In this document: positions 36,535 through 47,357 of the stretch, in pieces | Layout of the letters: every line of letters starts with the position of its first letter | Numbering within the stretch: the stretch's first letter is position 1 | Assembly (NCBI GenBank): GCA_000310025.1 | Contig: FN648572.1 | Location: 47,186-111,185, forward strand | Direction of reading: 5' to 3' | Origin: Ectocarpus siliculosus | Lineage: Eukaryota > Sar > Phaeophyceae > Ectocarpales > Ectocarpaceae | Length of the DNA: 64,000 bases | Program-made: the position numbers and the translations under genes | The notes under the pieces: model-generated | Told to the model about the DNA's origin: nothing | The model's input: only the letters and a program-made list of their open reading frames with translations | Databases searched by the model: none

Positions 36535-37590
36535 CTCAGACCCTGATTTCTGGGAACAAAATATTGTCGATAAATCTTGATGTTGGCCAAGATCTGCCAG
36601 TTTCACGATTTATGGGAGCAAAATCTTCCGATATATCTTGGCCAAGATTTCCCGAGGCCCGAAATCTGCCCTTTCGAACAAATCCTGACCCAAGATCTGT
36701 CGAAACGACCCTTCCTTGAGGCGGCGTAACAAATCTTGCCTGGGTGCAGCGCGCTCACCGAAGGTCAGTCAACCTAATCGTCCATAACGCCATGAAATCT
36801 GCACGTGGCACTCGCAAGGGTCTCTAACGCACCCTGGCGTCACTATGTCGGCGCCACGGGCGCCGACAGCGAACGAAAACAACCAAAGCGGTCGAAAAAA
36901 ATGCGTACTTCCCCTCGCTCGTTCCACGTGCGTCATCACCAGTCTGTGGAGGGACCGTTCAAAGAGCACCTTATTTTGAAGTCGAAAAATAGAGCAGGAG
37001 GAACGTTTTGCCAACAGTGCTCTATCGTGTGCGACGCTTCTTTCTCTTTATCGAATCACCCCACACCCAACCCGTTTGCACCCGAGCCACATCCGTTGGT
37101 GCAGGTGACAGCGCCGGAGGTTTGACCTCGGTACGCCTGCTACATAGTGAGATACGTGCATGGGTGTCATCGGCCTTCGGGTTGATCCACTTTCTTGTCA
37201 GTTGGACAGCAATGGAACAGTTTTGTTTCTCCGCTTGACATGAACACGTGGGCAACGGCTTCTACTTTGCACCCCAGGTAGGCGCCCATCGCCAGTATTC
37301 ACCCACAATGTTGAGGCAATACAGCTGGGGGAGGGACGCCCTTCTACAACTAACTGCGTCATGCTCACTTTTCGCCACACCTCGGCATTTTTTGTGGACC
37401 AAGTGGCCGTTGTGCCTTTATCAACTTCACGCACAAGAGAGGAACAACACGCCGCTTGTTCAACATTCAAGATATTTCCCCCATAAATCGCGAGACTGCA
37501 AATCTTCGGGGAGATATATTGTGAGCAAATCTTAATCTGGGGTCAAAATGCCAAGATATATTTGCAAGATTCTGTTTCCATACAGATGGG
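36535..37590. mobile_element. TIR-type element, tandem copy 2
   Basis: Directly abuts copy 1 and is over 90% identical by eye, including the terminal AAATCTTG-rich parts and the inner 'GTCTGTGGAGGGACCGTTC' block. Small indels differ (for example near 36800 and at 36700-36720). A head-to-tail tandem of two complete elements is more easily explained by unequal exchange or re-insertion at the end of copy 1 than by two independent insertions. Confidence 0.6.
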
Positions 37591-40189
37591 TCTTACCATG
37601 CCAGTGTTCTGATGTTATCAGATGAAACGGTAAAGCCATTGTGTCATACCGGTGCTGTCACATGACCTGTGTGTGTTCTCATTCTGGCTCTGTGTCAGGG
37701 CTGGAGACCGGCATGCCGCAGACAACCATGTGTGATCCGGCACCCCGCACTCAACTCGCATTTCTAGCGCTCATGTATCTTTTCGAGTCAACACCCAAGT
37801 CACCGTATTTCCAGAGAGATGCTTGCCAAACCAGGGTCCTCGTGATCTGGGGTAACATGGTGCAGCCAACATGTCACACCGGTGCTGCAGCAGGCTGTGT
37901 ATTCCATCGTCCCAATCGGCCAATGGCTGTTGTTCTTTTGTTCTGGCCTCTTTGATGGTGGCGGACCGCATACCGTTACAACTCACATCCTGCACATTCC
38001 GCACACAACTATGTTCGAACCTAAGCTACACGCCCTGCGTTGCTGTGCACCCTCTCTCCTGACGCCGCATGAGCGCTTCATCACTCTGCTCCCGTCCTGA
38101 CACCTCCAGCATGACATATTGCTCGACTGCGACTACTGGTTACGGCATGTGGGAGGCTGGCTGGTTCAAAGGCAGTAGACATATGTACAGTCTATGGTTG
38201 AATCGTAAAGCATGTTCTCTTCTGTCTTTATGTCATATCTCTCAAGTTGTGCATTCTCACTCTCAGCAGTATACTTCGTAGTTGTACTGCTGTGTTGTTG
38301 GAGGCACTCAACAATAACATATCGCTAGGGGCGCCTTTGGTGCATGACCATGCCCACGGCAAAGGTCGTACTGGCTCAGTTCCTGTTGTTTGTGATAGCT
38401 GGCCTCGGATTTGTGGAGCGTCAAGTTGTCGGAGCATCCGTTCGAGGTGGTCGCTGCCTGTGTTCGCTGCCCTACCTAAATTTTCGGACCTGCTTGCCAA
38501 ATTTACAACAAGTTGCGGCAATATTAATGTCGGAGGAACTTTTCACACCCCGAACTGTTCGTCATCAGCCAACTTCTTACCGAGCAAATTGTCACTGGTA
38601 CTATGTACGTATGCATATCTACTGCTGTCCAAACCTCGAAACGAAAGAACCCGTCCGACACAGGCCGGCGCAGCACGACAGAGGGCGTTAGGATGGCGCT
38701 GCTGCTGCCTGCCCACTGCCCTCATTTCATGAGTATCTACCTGACCTCAGACTATGGCAATGCAACCAAAGACATAAGCGGCCAGCAATCATAACGGCGG
38801 TGACCGCACGGACGCGTGACTGCATCTCGCGCGTGCGTGCGTTGTTTATTTGTGTCCCAGAAAAAAGCGGATGCGGGAACCTCTCTCGCCACGTTGTTTG
38901 CGCACACACGCATCCAGCTCTTCTTCGAAGGAACCCGCCCCCGAGGAAGGCAGGAGGAGTGCTCACGTCTAGAGACTCGCCATATGCATGTATGTGCGTG
39001 CTGTGGAGGCGTGTACAGCTGCAGTGCAAGGTGAGGGTGTGTGTGTTCTTGCCGGAGGAAGCCTACAGATGGACGAGTCGGCCCTCTCAAAAATCGGCAA
39101 ACTTGCGGGCGGGTTGCTTATCTCTCGGCGGGGACCCAAACCCACTGCCAAGCTGCCAAGCTAAGGTTGGACCTCTACTACATGCCAGGGTACGTGCTCA
39201 CCACCACAGAAGGTCGCCTGAGGCCGTTTGGAGCTGCTCCCGACCACCCGCGTTTCAGGACAGGAGTTGTGAAAGGCGTCTCCGCCCTCTCCGCATCTCC
39301 GCATCTCCGCAGACGTTGTTCTGTAAATCAAATAAATTCCGAATATATGATGGGGGGTGTTAATTGCCGATCCCGGACATTTTTCACCCCGCGTTTAAAT
39401 AATTAAAACCGAAAGTGTAACAATTCCTGGTTTACCGCAATAGTCGGTGAGTTGGCAACGGGTGCGATCGCTTTTTTTATGTTTTTTTTCCTCGTTTTTT
39501 TTTATCGCACCCCAGTGCCATAGCTCCATACGAACCCCACGGGTTGGGTGACGTTTGCGATTGCCGGACAAATAGACGCATTGAGCGAGGATAGCTGCAT
39601 GCTGAAACTTCACAGATGGATTGGTTTCTGAGATTGCCAAACCCATAGACAGACGCGTTGAGTGAGGATATGACCTCGTGGCTGACACACATCGTCTTCG
39701 CTGCTGATCGCTGTAATATCCAGGTGGGTATTTTCTACGTGTTGTATCCTTCGCCACTCCGTAACATGTCCACACCACTGCTCCACACGGAGAGACCAAC
39801 TGCTACTCGCTGCTGCTGCTGACCTTCATGGCCGATGCTCTACGACGTGATTACGACATGGTTGCGACAAGATACCTCGACAAACCGCTTTGAGGAACAC
39901 CAGGGAAGTTGACAACAACCACCACATTGGATGTAAATCATTTGAAAAATTTCCATGCTCTACTGATGGTGTTTACCAACACCCAACATAACAAGAAACA
40001 AGCTAACATGATACAACCTGAATGCTATGCCTTACCTACCATACACCAGGTATACCATTCTCATCTACTGCTGTATAAACATCACCCCAAAGGATCAAAA
40101 ACGATTTGTAAATTCAAAAAAACGGCGGGAAACACCTGCTGTCCGTGAAATTCAGAAACAGGGGTACTTACATTATTGGGAGCCCACGT
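37591..40189. other. No gene seen
   Basis: Open frames at 38247-38732 (plus, 161 aa), 38228-38521 (minus) and 38800-39363 (plus, 187 aa) have no recognised domain and overlap each other on opposite strands. T-rich tracts lie at 39472-39500. Confidence 0.35.
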
Positions 40190-40700
40190 GTGCCGTCCCA
40201 TGGGACAGCCCTAAGACGTCCCACGTGTCCCATGGGACACATGTGGGACGTCCCAGGGCAGTCCCATGGGACATCGTGGGACACGTGGGACGTCCCAGAG
40301 GAAGTCCAGTAGAACACAATTAATTAAGACACGGGACACATGCAACGATTGCACCCCCCCCCCCCCTGCCCCCTGCCCCCCGCAAGCTTTGGATGTCCCA
40401 AAAGCCGCACGTTGCTTCCCCATCGGACGCGTGGGGCGTCCAATGTCCGTCCCATAGGGCTGGGACGTTCAAAAGTTGTCCCATGGGACACGTGGGACGT
40501 CCGAAATCTGTCCGGTGGGACAGGCATTGGAAGGCCCACGTGTCCCATGCGACGCATGTGACGTCCAAGAGTGTCCAATTGGACGGCTCACGTGTCCCAC
40601 GCGACTCGTGAGACGTCCAAGAATAGCGTCCGATAGATGTCACATGGATCACGCGTGTCCCATTGGTCGTCCTACGTGTCACCGTCCAGGGATGCAAGCG
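40190..40700. repeat. Field of short palindromes (GTCCCATGGGAC type)
   Basis: The perfect 12-bp palindrome GTCCCATGGGAC occurs four times (about 40197, 40228, 40261 and 40478). Degenerate versions (for example GTGTCCCATGCGAC and GTGTCCAATTGGAC), interspersed CACGTG and GGGACGTCC words, continue to 40700. A near-perfect 26-bp palindrome is centred at about 40234. A poly-C tract (40351-40379) splits the field. No gene is seen. Confidence 0.75.
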
Positions 40701-42219
40701 GACCACGCACGTTGGAGTTACATGGAAACATCAGAGAAGTGTCGCTAGCAGACGGGGACAAAGCCCGCGGTACGAGCGTCGGCGACGCCATCTCAATAGG
40801 CCCCGCAGCGCACTAAATCTGCGGCCGCCGATACGTGGTGCTCTCGTCCCCGTGACCCCGTTGGACGTTGTCATGGGTGAGTTGAGGACCCCAAGTGACT
40901 ATGATGATGTTGGCGGTGACTGCAGACGAAATAATAACAAAATAATGTACACCGTCTTACTGGACGTCGTCGAACGCATACTACCTACTTGTGAACACAT
41001 ACATACCTTGGACGCATTAAATAGAAGTGTTCTTTGTTTTCAACCGCACTGAGACTGACGACGTCTTTTCATTGGTCCGCCGGTTGGCGCGGTCGATGCT
41101 AATGATAAAAATACATACGCTTACACTCACTCCTTCCTCCGTTATAGACGAGACATCAGCGTATCTTACCTCTCTCTCTGAACTCGAGATACATCAAAGA
41201 AACATACATGCATATCACCTCTTCGAACGAGACTCATTGTACTGTATCTGGAATCAAGTTGGGACTTGCGATTGGGTGCACATATTTCTTCCGTCATCCC
41301 TGACGTGACTATGCGCCGTAGCACCTATGCATCTCTTCAAAGTCGCACAGCATCCTTCCAAAATGCACTGTACCACAACTACGAGCCGACAGGAGGGCGA
41401 AAACCTTGAGACCTCTCCAACCCGGGACACCAGGGAACACGTACAAGATTTGGGTTGGACCATAACGTAAGCCTATGCCACGAGGAACCCCATAAGGCTC
41501 TGGGCAGGGAACCTCTACAGCTGAGGTGAGCATTTCCCACCAGCAGCATCGGAGGCAAGGGACAACTGAACACCAGGCATATCGCGAACAAGAGTTTTCA
41601 ACGCAAGGCAACCCGAACTACTCCTGCTTGGCTCTCGTGTCACCGATGCTGGCGCGTCCGTGGTGGACACGGGACCGTGTTCATATTTGCCACGGAACAG
41701 ATCGAAAAAGACGGGTCAAAACGAAGCAAACGGACCAAAACGATGTACCCTCTACGGGAATACAATGAACGGCCCCTATAACTGTCACGGATATGCGACC
41801 AACTCCTCATACTATGCACATAAATTCCTATTTTTGCAGCTTGTCATCACCCTTCCATCGAGCTAGATGGCAAAATGCTCCAAGGACGTCCTCGATGGTA
41901 CTCGGTGTATTTGATGCATGCGAGGGCTACCCTACGTTGAGTGCTTTCCCAAAACAAACGACATGAACTTGACTTGGTATAACGGAAATCATGGACAACC
42001 CGCACTACAACCACTAAGGTGCGCCACGCAAGGACGAGGGGCACTCACTTTACGCACTACTCGAAAGAACCCCATTGTCTCAGACGACTATCCCAGGGAA
42101 TACTGGCGAAAGTATGACGTGACCTTTCCCTCACTAGACATACAGACGTCACCCAAATGTCTCCCGCACAGCTACAAGACCTCATGGCGCCTCCTGTGAC
42201 ATAAGCGGCGGGGACTCTC
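40701..42219. other. No assigned gene
   Basis: Plus-strand frames at 40663-41052 and 41918-42199 have protein-like composition. The 41918-42199 frame (93 aa) reads well from an internal Met ('MNLTWYNGNHGQPALQ') to a stop, but no domain, neighbour or second copy supports it. Confidence 0.25.
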
Positions 42220-42419
42220 CTCTATCGACTATACTGTTGTATTCTTATCCCTTACCCAGATCATCCGATGTAAGTATTGGATTTTGGTTGGGTGAGGCCT
42301 CCTGCGCCGTCCTGTGGTCCCGCCCATTACTTTCTTGTTGATTATCCGATCTGCCACATCTTAGTTATTGAACATTCACGCCGCTAAGCTAGGTCTCGCC
42401 CACCAAACTTTCTTTATTT

Positions 42420-43803
42420 TCAGCGGCGAGCACACGCAGAGAAATCGCATGTGAAGTCAGCCGACAACGGCAACGCGTTTGAGTCTGCGTACAGCTCGCT
42501 ACGGATCCTCTTGGAACCCGTTGCCCCCACACTAGTATTGGCGCCAACATATCGCTTCGCTACACTCTCCGTACGCCACCCGACAAATATCATGATAGCG
42601 TCCATCGCCGTTCCGTCAAGCGACTGCGCTACAGAACCTCCGACGCGGAACGAGTGCATAGTGTAGCGGTGCGGCAGTCCCGCCGCTCGGAAATGCACTT
42701 GTACGGCAGCCGTCATCTGAACCTGCCGTAAGCGGAGCGCAGCCCCGAGTTCTGTCCAGCAGAACGATAGGAAACAGATGCCCTTGGGACAAATCCCAGC
42801 CAATACGCTCCGCCGCACTGGTGTAGGCCGTAACACTGCTCACCGCACAAATAGACGGGCAGGCGACGTCCGGACGCACGACCACGGCATCGACGGAGTC
42901 CCGGAGGGTCTTACCAAACTGGAATATGAAAATCAGACCCTGCCCCGCGGGCAACCGCAGAACTTGCGATCCCGTAGTGAAGGAGAGATCATGGCCTCGC
43001 CGCATGGAGGCGAACGCCAGCGAAAACAAAGCGACGTCCCTGGTGAGCTCAATACGTCCCGCCAAAGAGGACGCAGTCTGCGCGCGAGAGCGCATGTCCC
43101 TCAACACATCGATGAGGACGTGCGGCAACATAGCCTCTGCCTGGTTGACAGCGACACCCACACGTTTTTTGTCCCCCCCCGTGAAGACGAGGTAGGAGTC
43201 GACGAGAGGACTACAACATGGGTTGCCCGAGCGCGTGGCAGGGTCCCAGCTGCTGTCTTTTCCCAACTGTTCTTGCATCGCCATCTTCAGCTTGGACACG
43301 ATCCCTTTCTGCATGGACGCGGCGGCATACCGCTTACCACATGGCGAGTTTGGAAGACGATCGCGGCCGTGAGTCGTGCCGACACCAGGGCATGCCCTGT
43401 CGTGCACCCACTTGGTACCACTACCTTGTGTGTCCAAGAAGCAGAGACAGTCAAGCACGTCTCGGTCCGACGCCTGCTTCCAACCCCGACTTTGTTCAGT
43501 TGCCGGAAGTATGAAAGCATCGAACCCGTCCGCTACGGCGCACTTGCGCTGTTGAGCACGACGGTTAGACGCGGCCGAGAGGACCTGATCACCACGAGCG
43601 CGCAGCGCGTCGAAATCGATCGACACCCGAGCCGCTTGAGGGTCACGCGGTACCGGACGCCCGCGGGCAGGCTGAACACCGCAAGACCAACAATAGTTGT
43701 AATGTCCCACGTTTTCCGTCTGGCACGACGGACACGCGACAAACTGGACACAGCCGCCCGGAGGCAGGGTAGGGACCTGTGATACGAAACACAAGCCATC
43801 CAC
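42420..43803 (-). pseudogene. DIRS-type tyrosine recombinase, one frameshift
   Basis: The enzyme would integrate circular cDNA by strand exchange. The frame from 43803 has a zinc ribbon at residues 24-41 (CPSC...CWSC), a variable region, then the core. The box-I arginine lies in 'FASMRRGHDLSF' (R268/R269). The frame leaves register at about 42765-42785, after 'GWDLSQGHLFP'. The remainder continues in the frame ending at 42420, with the H-x-x-R box 'MHSFRVGG' and the last motif 'GWRTESVAKRYVG', whose Tyr is the expected nucleophile. All catalytic positions are therefore present in the DNA, but split by a single indel. The start is taken as the first Met before the zinc ribbon and is uncertain. 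The 334-aa frame on the opposite strand is a shadow. Confidence 0.8.
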
Positions 43804-43911
43804 AAGCCAAAGGCAGGGAACTGGACAAGATGGACGAGAGCCGCATGCTGCATTAACAGGGTACCGGTGTCAATCAAGATTTTTGTTTTCTTATTGGAGA
43901 GCGGCAGCCAC

Positions 43912-44720
43912 TTAAGAACAAGAAGTGAAATCAACCTCGTAAGTTACCATGGACCACCTCGGGTACTTCCACTCTTTCAGGGACCCGTCTGGGAAAGGCC
44001 ACTGAAAATATCCCCTCGCATTAGGCGGGGAAATCAGCAAAGACCGCACTGCCGCCTGCTGCACTCGAGGAAACCAGTAAGACCTAGAACCCGGTACAAC
44101 TATAACCGCATGCGCGAGGCACTCCGCAAGGTGTTGCACTACGTGGCCCGCCATCACCGGCGGCGGGAAACAATAACCGAATGCTCGATCCAGAGTACCT
44201 GGGCGCATCGACACGTCTTGGGCGAAAATATCTACACCCGATGAACCCTCGCAATCATTGCGCGAGAAAAACGGCCGAACAACGTCCCACTCCGGGATAC
44301 GCTGAGCCGAAGCGTCGGAGGCCATGAGGTCGATAGTAAACGGCCCCATGTCCTCCCAGAGAGCCTGAAAGGCCGCTGGGTTGAGCCTGATGATGCCCTC
44401 ACGCGAAGGGCGAGAGATATCATCAGCAACGACATTGGCAGCCGACGGGACCCATTAGAGGGACAGCATAAACTCATACTCGACTTGTAGCTCGAACAAA
44501 CGAACAAGAAGTGCATGCGTTTCCGGGTCGCGCGCCCGCCCCCTGTTGAAAGATCCACACACCGCGGTGTTGTCGACGTCAACGCATCTCGTACCACAAA
44601 CTCCGTGTTGCTGGATTCTGTAGTTTCGACAATAGCGAACGCGTTCTCACAAGCTGATACAAGCGTTAGCACGGAACTCGCAGTAGGGGCGGAACGGGCC
44701 AGGGTGGACACCACTTACGA
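43912..44720 (-). pseudogene. RNase H and connector of DIRS-like pol, truncated
   Basis: On the minus strand the read-through contains 'DVDNTAVCGSFNRG' (RNase H active-site DN-x-A-V region), 'WVPSAANVVADDISR' (the final D-A-x-SR-type motif), then 'FTIDLMASDASAQRIPEW' and 'AFGYCFPPPVM'. The last two are the connector typical of DIRS-type pol (D-L-F/M-AS...FPP). A TAA at 44455-44457 interrupts the frame inside RNase H, and the upstream strand of RNase H appears shifted in frame around 44580. The 5' part of RNase H and all of the reverse transcriptase are missing. It ends about 110 bp before the recombinase frame begins. Confidence 0.7.
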
Positions 44721-45121
44721 ACCACACGAAAAACTGTCGATGGAAGCTTGAGAAACATCGACCGAAGAAAACAACTTGCTTTAGAGAAGAGACCGGACAT
44801 CGCCTTCTCAAAAACCACGTGAACAAACGAGAGTGGGGTCGGGAAAGGGTGGGTCAAATACAGGTTCTGAGAATATCGGCGACGGAACAAGACGGAAACT
44901 GAATCCCAATCATGCGTTGGGTATCGAACGTCTCGCGTTTTTTGCACAGGAATTTGCGTCGAAAGCACGCACTACTACCATTGGCACTCAGAAACACAGC
45001 TATTGTTACTGCACCTGCCTCTCGTGTGAAAATTATTCAATTCGGATATCGTTCTGGGATCGGTGATATATCCCCGTGCAATCAGCAGCCAAGACCGACA
45101 AAATAACCTCCGGCCGCACCC
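44721..45121. other. No gene; junction right of the DIRS truncation
   Basis: No RT-like motif is found on either strand, so the DIRS element is cut here. The minus frame at 44666-44968 has no domain. Confidence 0.45.
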
Positions 45122-47257
45122 CCGCGCGTTGGGTGTGGTCCACATGGCAGGACCCCCCCCCATCGAAAACACGCCCGGTCAACGCCCCGCGATCTACGTC
45201 TGCATACTGCCACCGCCGGCCCCTTTCCCCTGAAAGCCTTGGGGGGGCTTGCGCCGTTTCTGTGGAGGAAAATATCGCACGAACTTCGTCACGGACACCC
45301 ATAACTTGGCAACGCACCGTGTATGAACGCTCGTGGACTCCGCAATATTTGTATACCACCGCGATAGGAGACTGTTGATATCGTCTGTCCGGTACAGCAG
45401 AGGATCGTCCGTCTTGAAAGGTGAAAAAAACTCCAGGCAGTCGGGTTGCTTGTGATTCCTAGCATGGAACCTGGTGCCGACGTCAAGTGTTGTGGACGGC
45501 GCGCAGGGTGTGCAACATGCGGGGCGGGTGAGGGGCCGTCTTCGGTTTTGGTGATAGTGTAGACCCTAGATTTCTCTAGTAGACGGAAACAAACATGGTG
45601 CCATTGGCAATGACCCCAGCTTGTCTCACGACCTGCCTGTAGCCCACTATATAGATGCAAGGCAGGAAGTTCGACGCAAGTATAACTCCCGCAAGATGTG
45701 TGACTTCCACCTCGTTCGCTTCCTCAGGCAAAGGAGGCAGGCGGCTCACCCACGCTTGAGCAGCACAGAAAGGGTCGGAGCATGCTGGGGCATGCTATTG
45801 GCCCTCAAAGTCTGGAATAAATCAAAGCCCACAAAGTAAGTTACAGTAGATACAGTGTGCCGAATACGCCGTTTCTCCGCCTAGCCACTAGTGTGTCCGT
45901 AAAAAACATATGACGTTCATGACAGCGGCTGCGATGTTGACAGACCCTCCGTGCGGGAGAGGGAGCTGGCTCTGTGGAGTGCCGCGGTCCTGCCCATTTC
46001 TCGCCGGCTGTCCACACTGTTGCCACGAATTAATTCTTCATGATTGGACGGCAGGTTTATAATGTTTTCCTTCTTCCGTTCGATGGTGTAGTTACTGTTT
46101 CCAACTGGAGCGGATTAGACTAGTAGTCTTGAAGATCCGCTCATAAAGTCCCACGTCATGAAACCTGAAATTTACTTCTATATAGTGTGTTCAGTAACTA
46201 GGTAGGGTTTACGGGAAACGTGGATTCCTTCTTCCGTCGGGTGGTGGATAAACTGACACCAACGGGAGCAGATGGCTAGTCTTGAAGGTCCGCTCAATAT
46301 GCTCCTCATGCAGAAACCAAGAGATCAAGCTTATATCGTAAGGGTGTGCTAATAAACTACTTCTAGTTGGGTTTATGGGAAACCTACAGAAGCAGCCGCT
46401 AAACCAGAATTAATTATCGATATCGCTGTATCGTGCCGCGAGCTTGCCCGTTCGATATTTGTTCATCCGCATCATTATGCATTGTTTCCAGGACTCCCGT
46501 GCTGCCGACGACATATACGCTTCTTTCTTTGTTTTAGAAACAATAAAACCAAGACGCATACCTATCAACGTAGTTGACGGCGGAAGCCCAAGCCGGGTCG
46601 GGGTGCGCTACAAGGAAACGTCGCCTGAAGCAGGCTCTGTCGTAGAACAGGATAGTGGGATGTTGTCCTGGCGCTCGGTAGATATCGTTCAGGGCCTCGG
46701 CGGTCTCGAGATCGGAACTTTCGCTCTCGAATATGGGGGACATGCCGTGAATAACACCGCAAGTTGCGGTCACCAGAAGGTAGCCGAAGGTGTAGCGTGG
46801 CCCAAGGTGTAGCGTGGCCTGAGGCAGGATCGCAGGTACTTCATGAACGCTGGCTGGTTCGTGACCGTTTGGACAGAAGGGAGGGTTTGCAAGTTCAGTG
46901 TGCGGGAGGCATCCCAACGCAGGTAAGGAAAGGGTAATGCCCGTCGTTCTTTGTGTGAAACATGCACCATTTCAAACTCCCGATCTCAAGCGCAGAATCG
47001 ACGTGTATGTTGCAAAGCAGCAAGGGCAACAACGGTTATCGTATGGGCGAAGGCGATCGATGTCAATCGGCTACCAAATGGAGGCGCCGCAACAGTATGG
47101 TGACCTATGAGCACACATACGAGGACACACAGGTGCGCACTCGGATGATCCAGCGAGGGTCCCAAACCACCCCACACACGCATTACTATCAACGTGAGGT
47201 CACGTGATGTAACGCGACGCCTTGCCCATGTCGCCCTCGTTCGCCGACGGGAGGAAA
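45122..47257. repeat. Duplicated 2.1-kb block, left copy
   Basis: Identical to 47358-49492 except for one extra A here (in 'GGAATAAATC', about 45810). It ends exactly at the N gap. An unmerged overlap of two contigs explains both the identity and the position. Confidence 0.97.
46534..46917 (-). pseudogene. Transposase core fragment, left duplicate
   Basis: Same sequence as 48769-49152; see the annotation of the pseudogene at 48769-50890. In the assembled sequence this copy is separated from its zinc-finger part by the gap and is probably not a separate gene. Confidence 0.5.
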
Positions 47258-47357
47258 NNNNNNNNNNNNNNNNNNNNNNNNNNNNNNNNNNNNNNNNNNN
47301 NNNNNNNNNNNNNNNNNNNNNNNNNNNNNNNNNNNNNNNNNNNNNNNNNNNNNNNNN
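47258..47357. other. Assembly gap of 100 N
   Basis: Exactly 100 N, the conventional length for a gap of unknown size. Open frames drawn across it are meaningless. Confidence 0.99.

Larger units (their letters stand above)
42220..44720 (-). mobile_element. DIRS-like tyrosine-recombinase retrotransposon, 3' half
   Basis: In minus-strand order the stretch reads RNase H, a DIRS-type connector and a tyrosine recombinase with a zinc ribbon. This is the 3' gene order known from DIRS-type elements. The reverse transcriptase and gag that should precede RNase H are absent; the sequence right of about 44720 is unrelated. Diverged inverted words just beyond the recombinase (about 42283-42303 against 42392-42415) may be remnants of the 3' terminal repeats, but I could not define the end. 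DIRS elements have no aspartic protease or DDE integrase, and none is seen here. Confidence 0.75.

Noticed and set aside
41660-41866. A 'VVDTG' aspartic-protease-like word in a plus frame
   Set aside because: The isolated word lacks flanking protease structure and any neighbouring gag or pol, so it is probably chance.
42778-43782. 334-aa open frame on the plus strand
   Set aside because: It is antisense to the tyrosine-recombinase frame, which has clear catalytic motifs. The plus frame has none.
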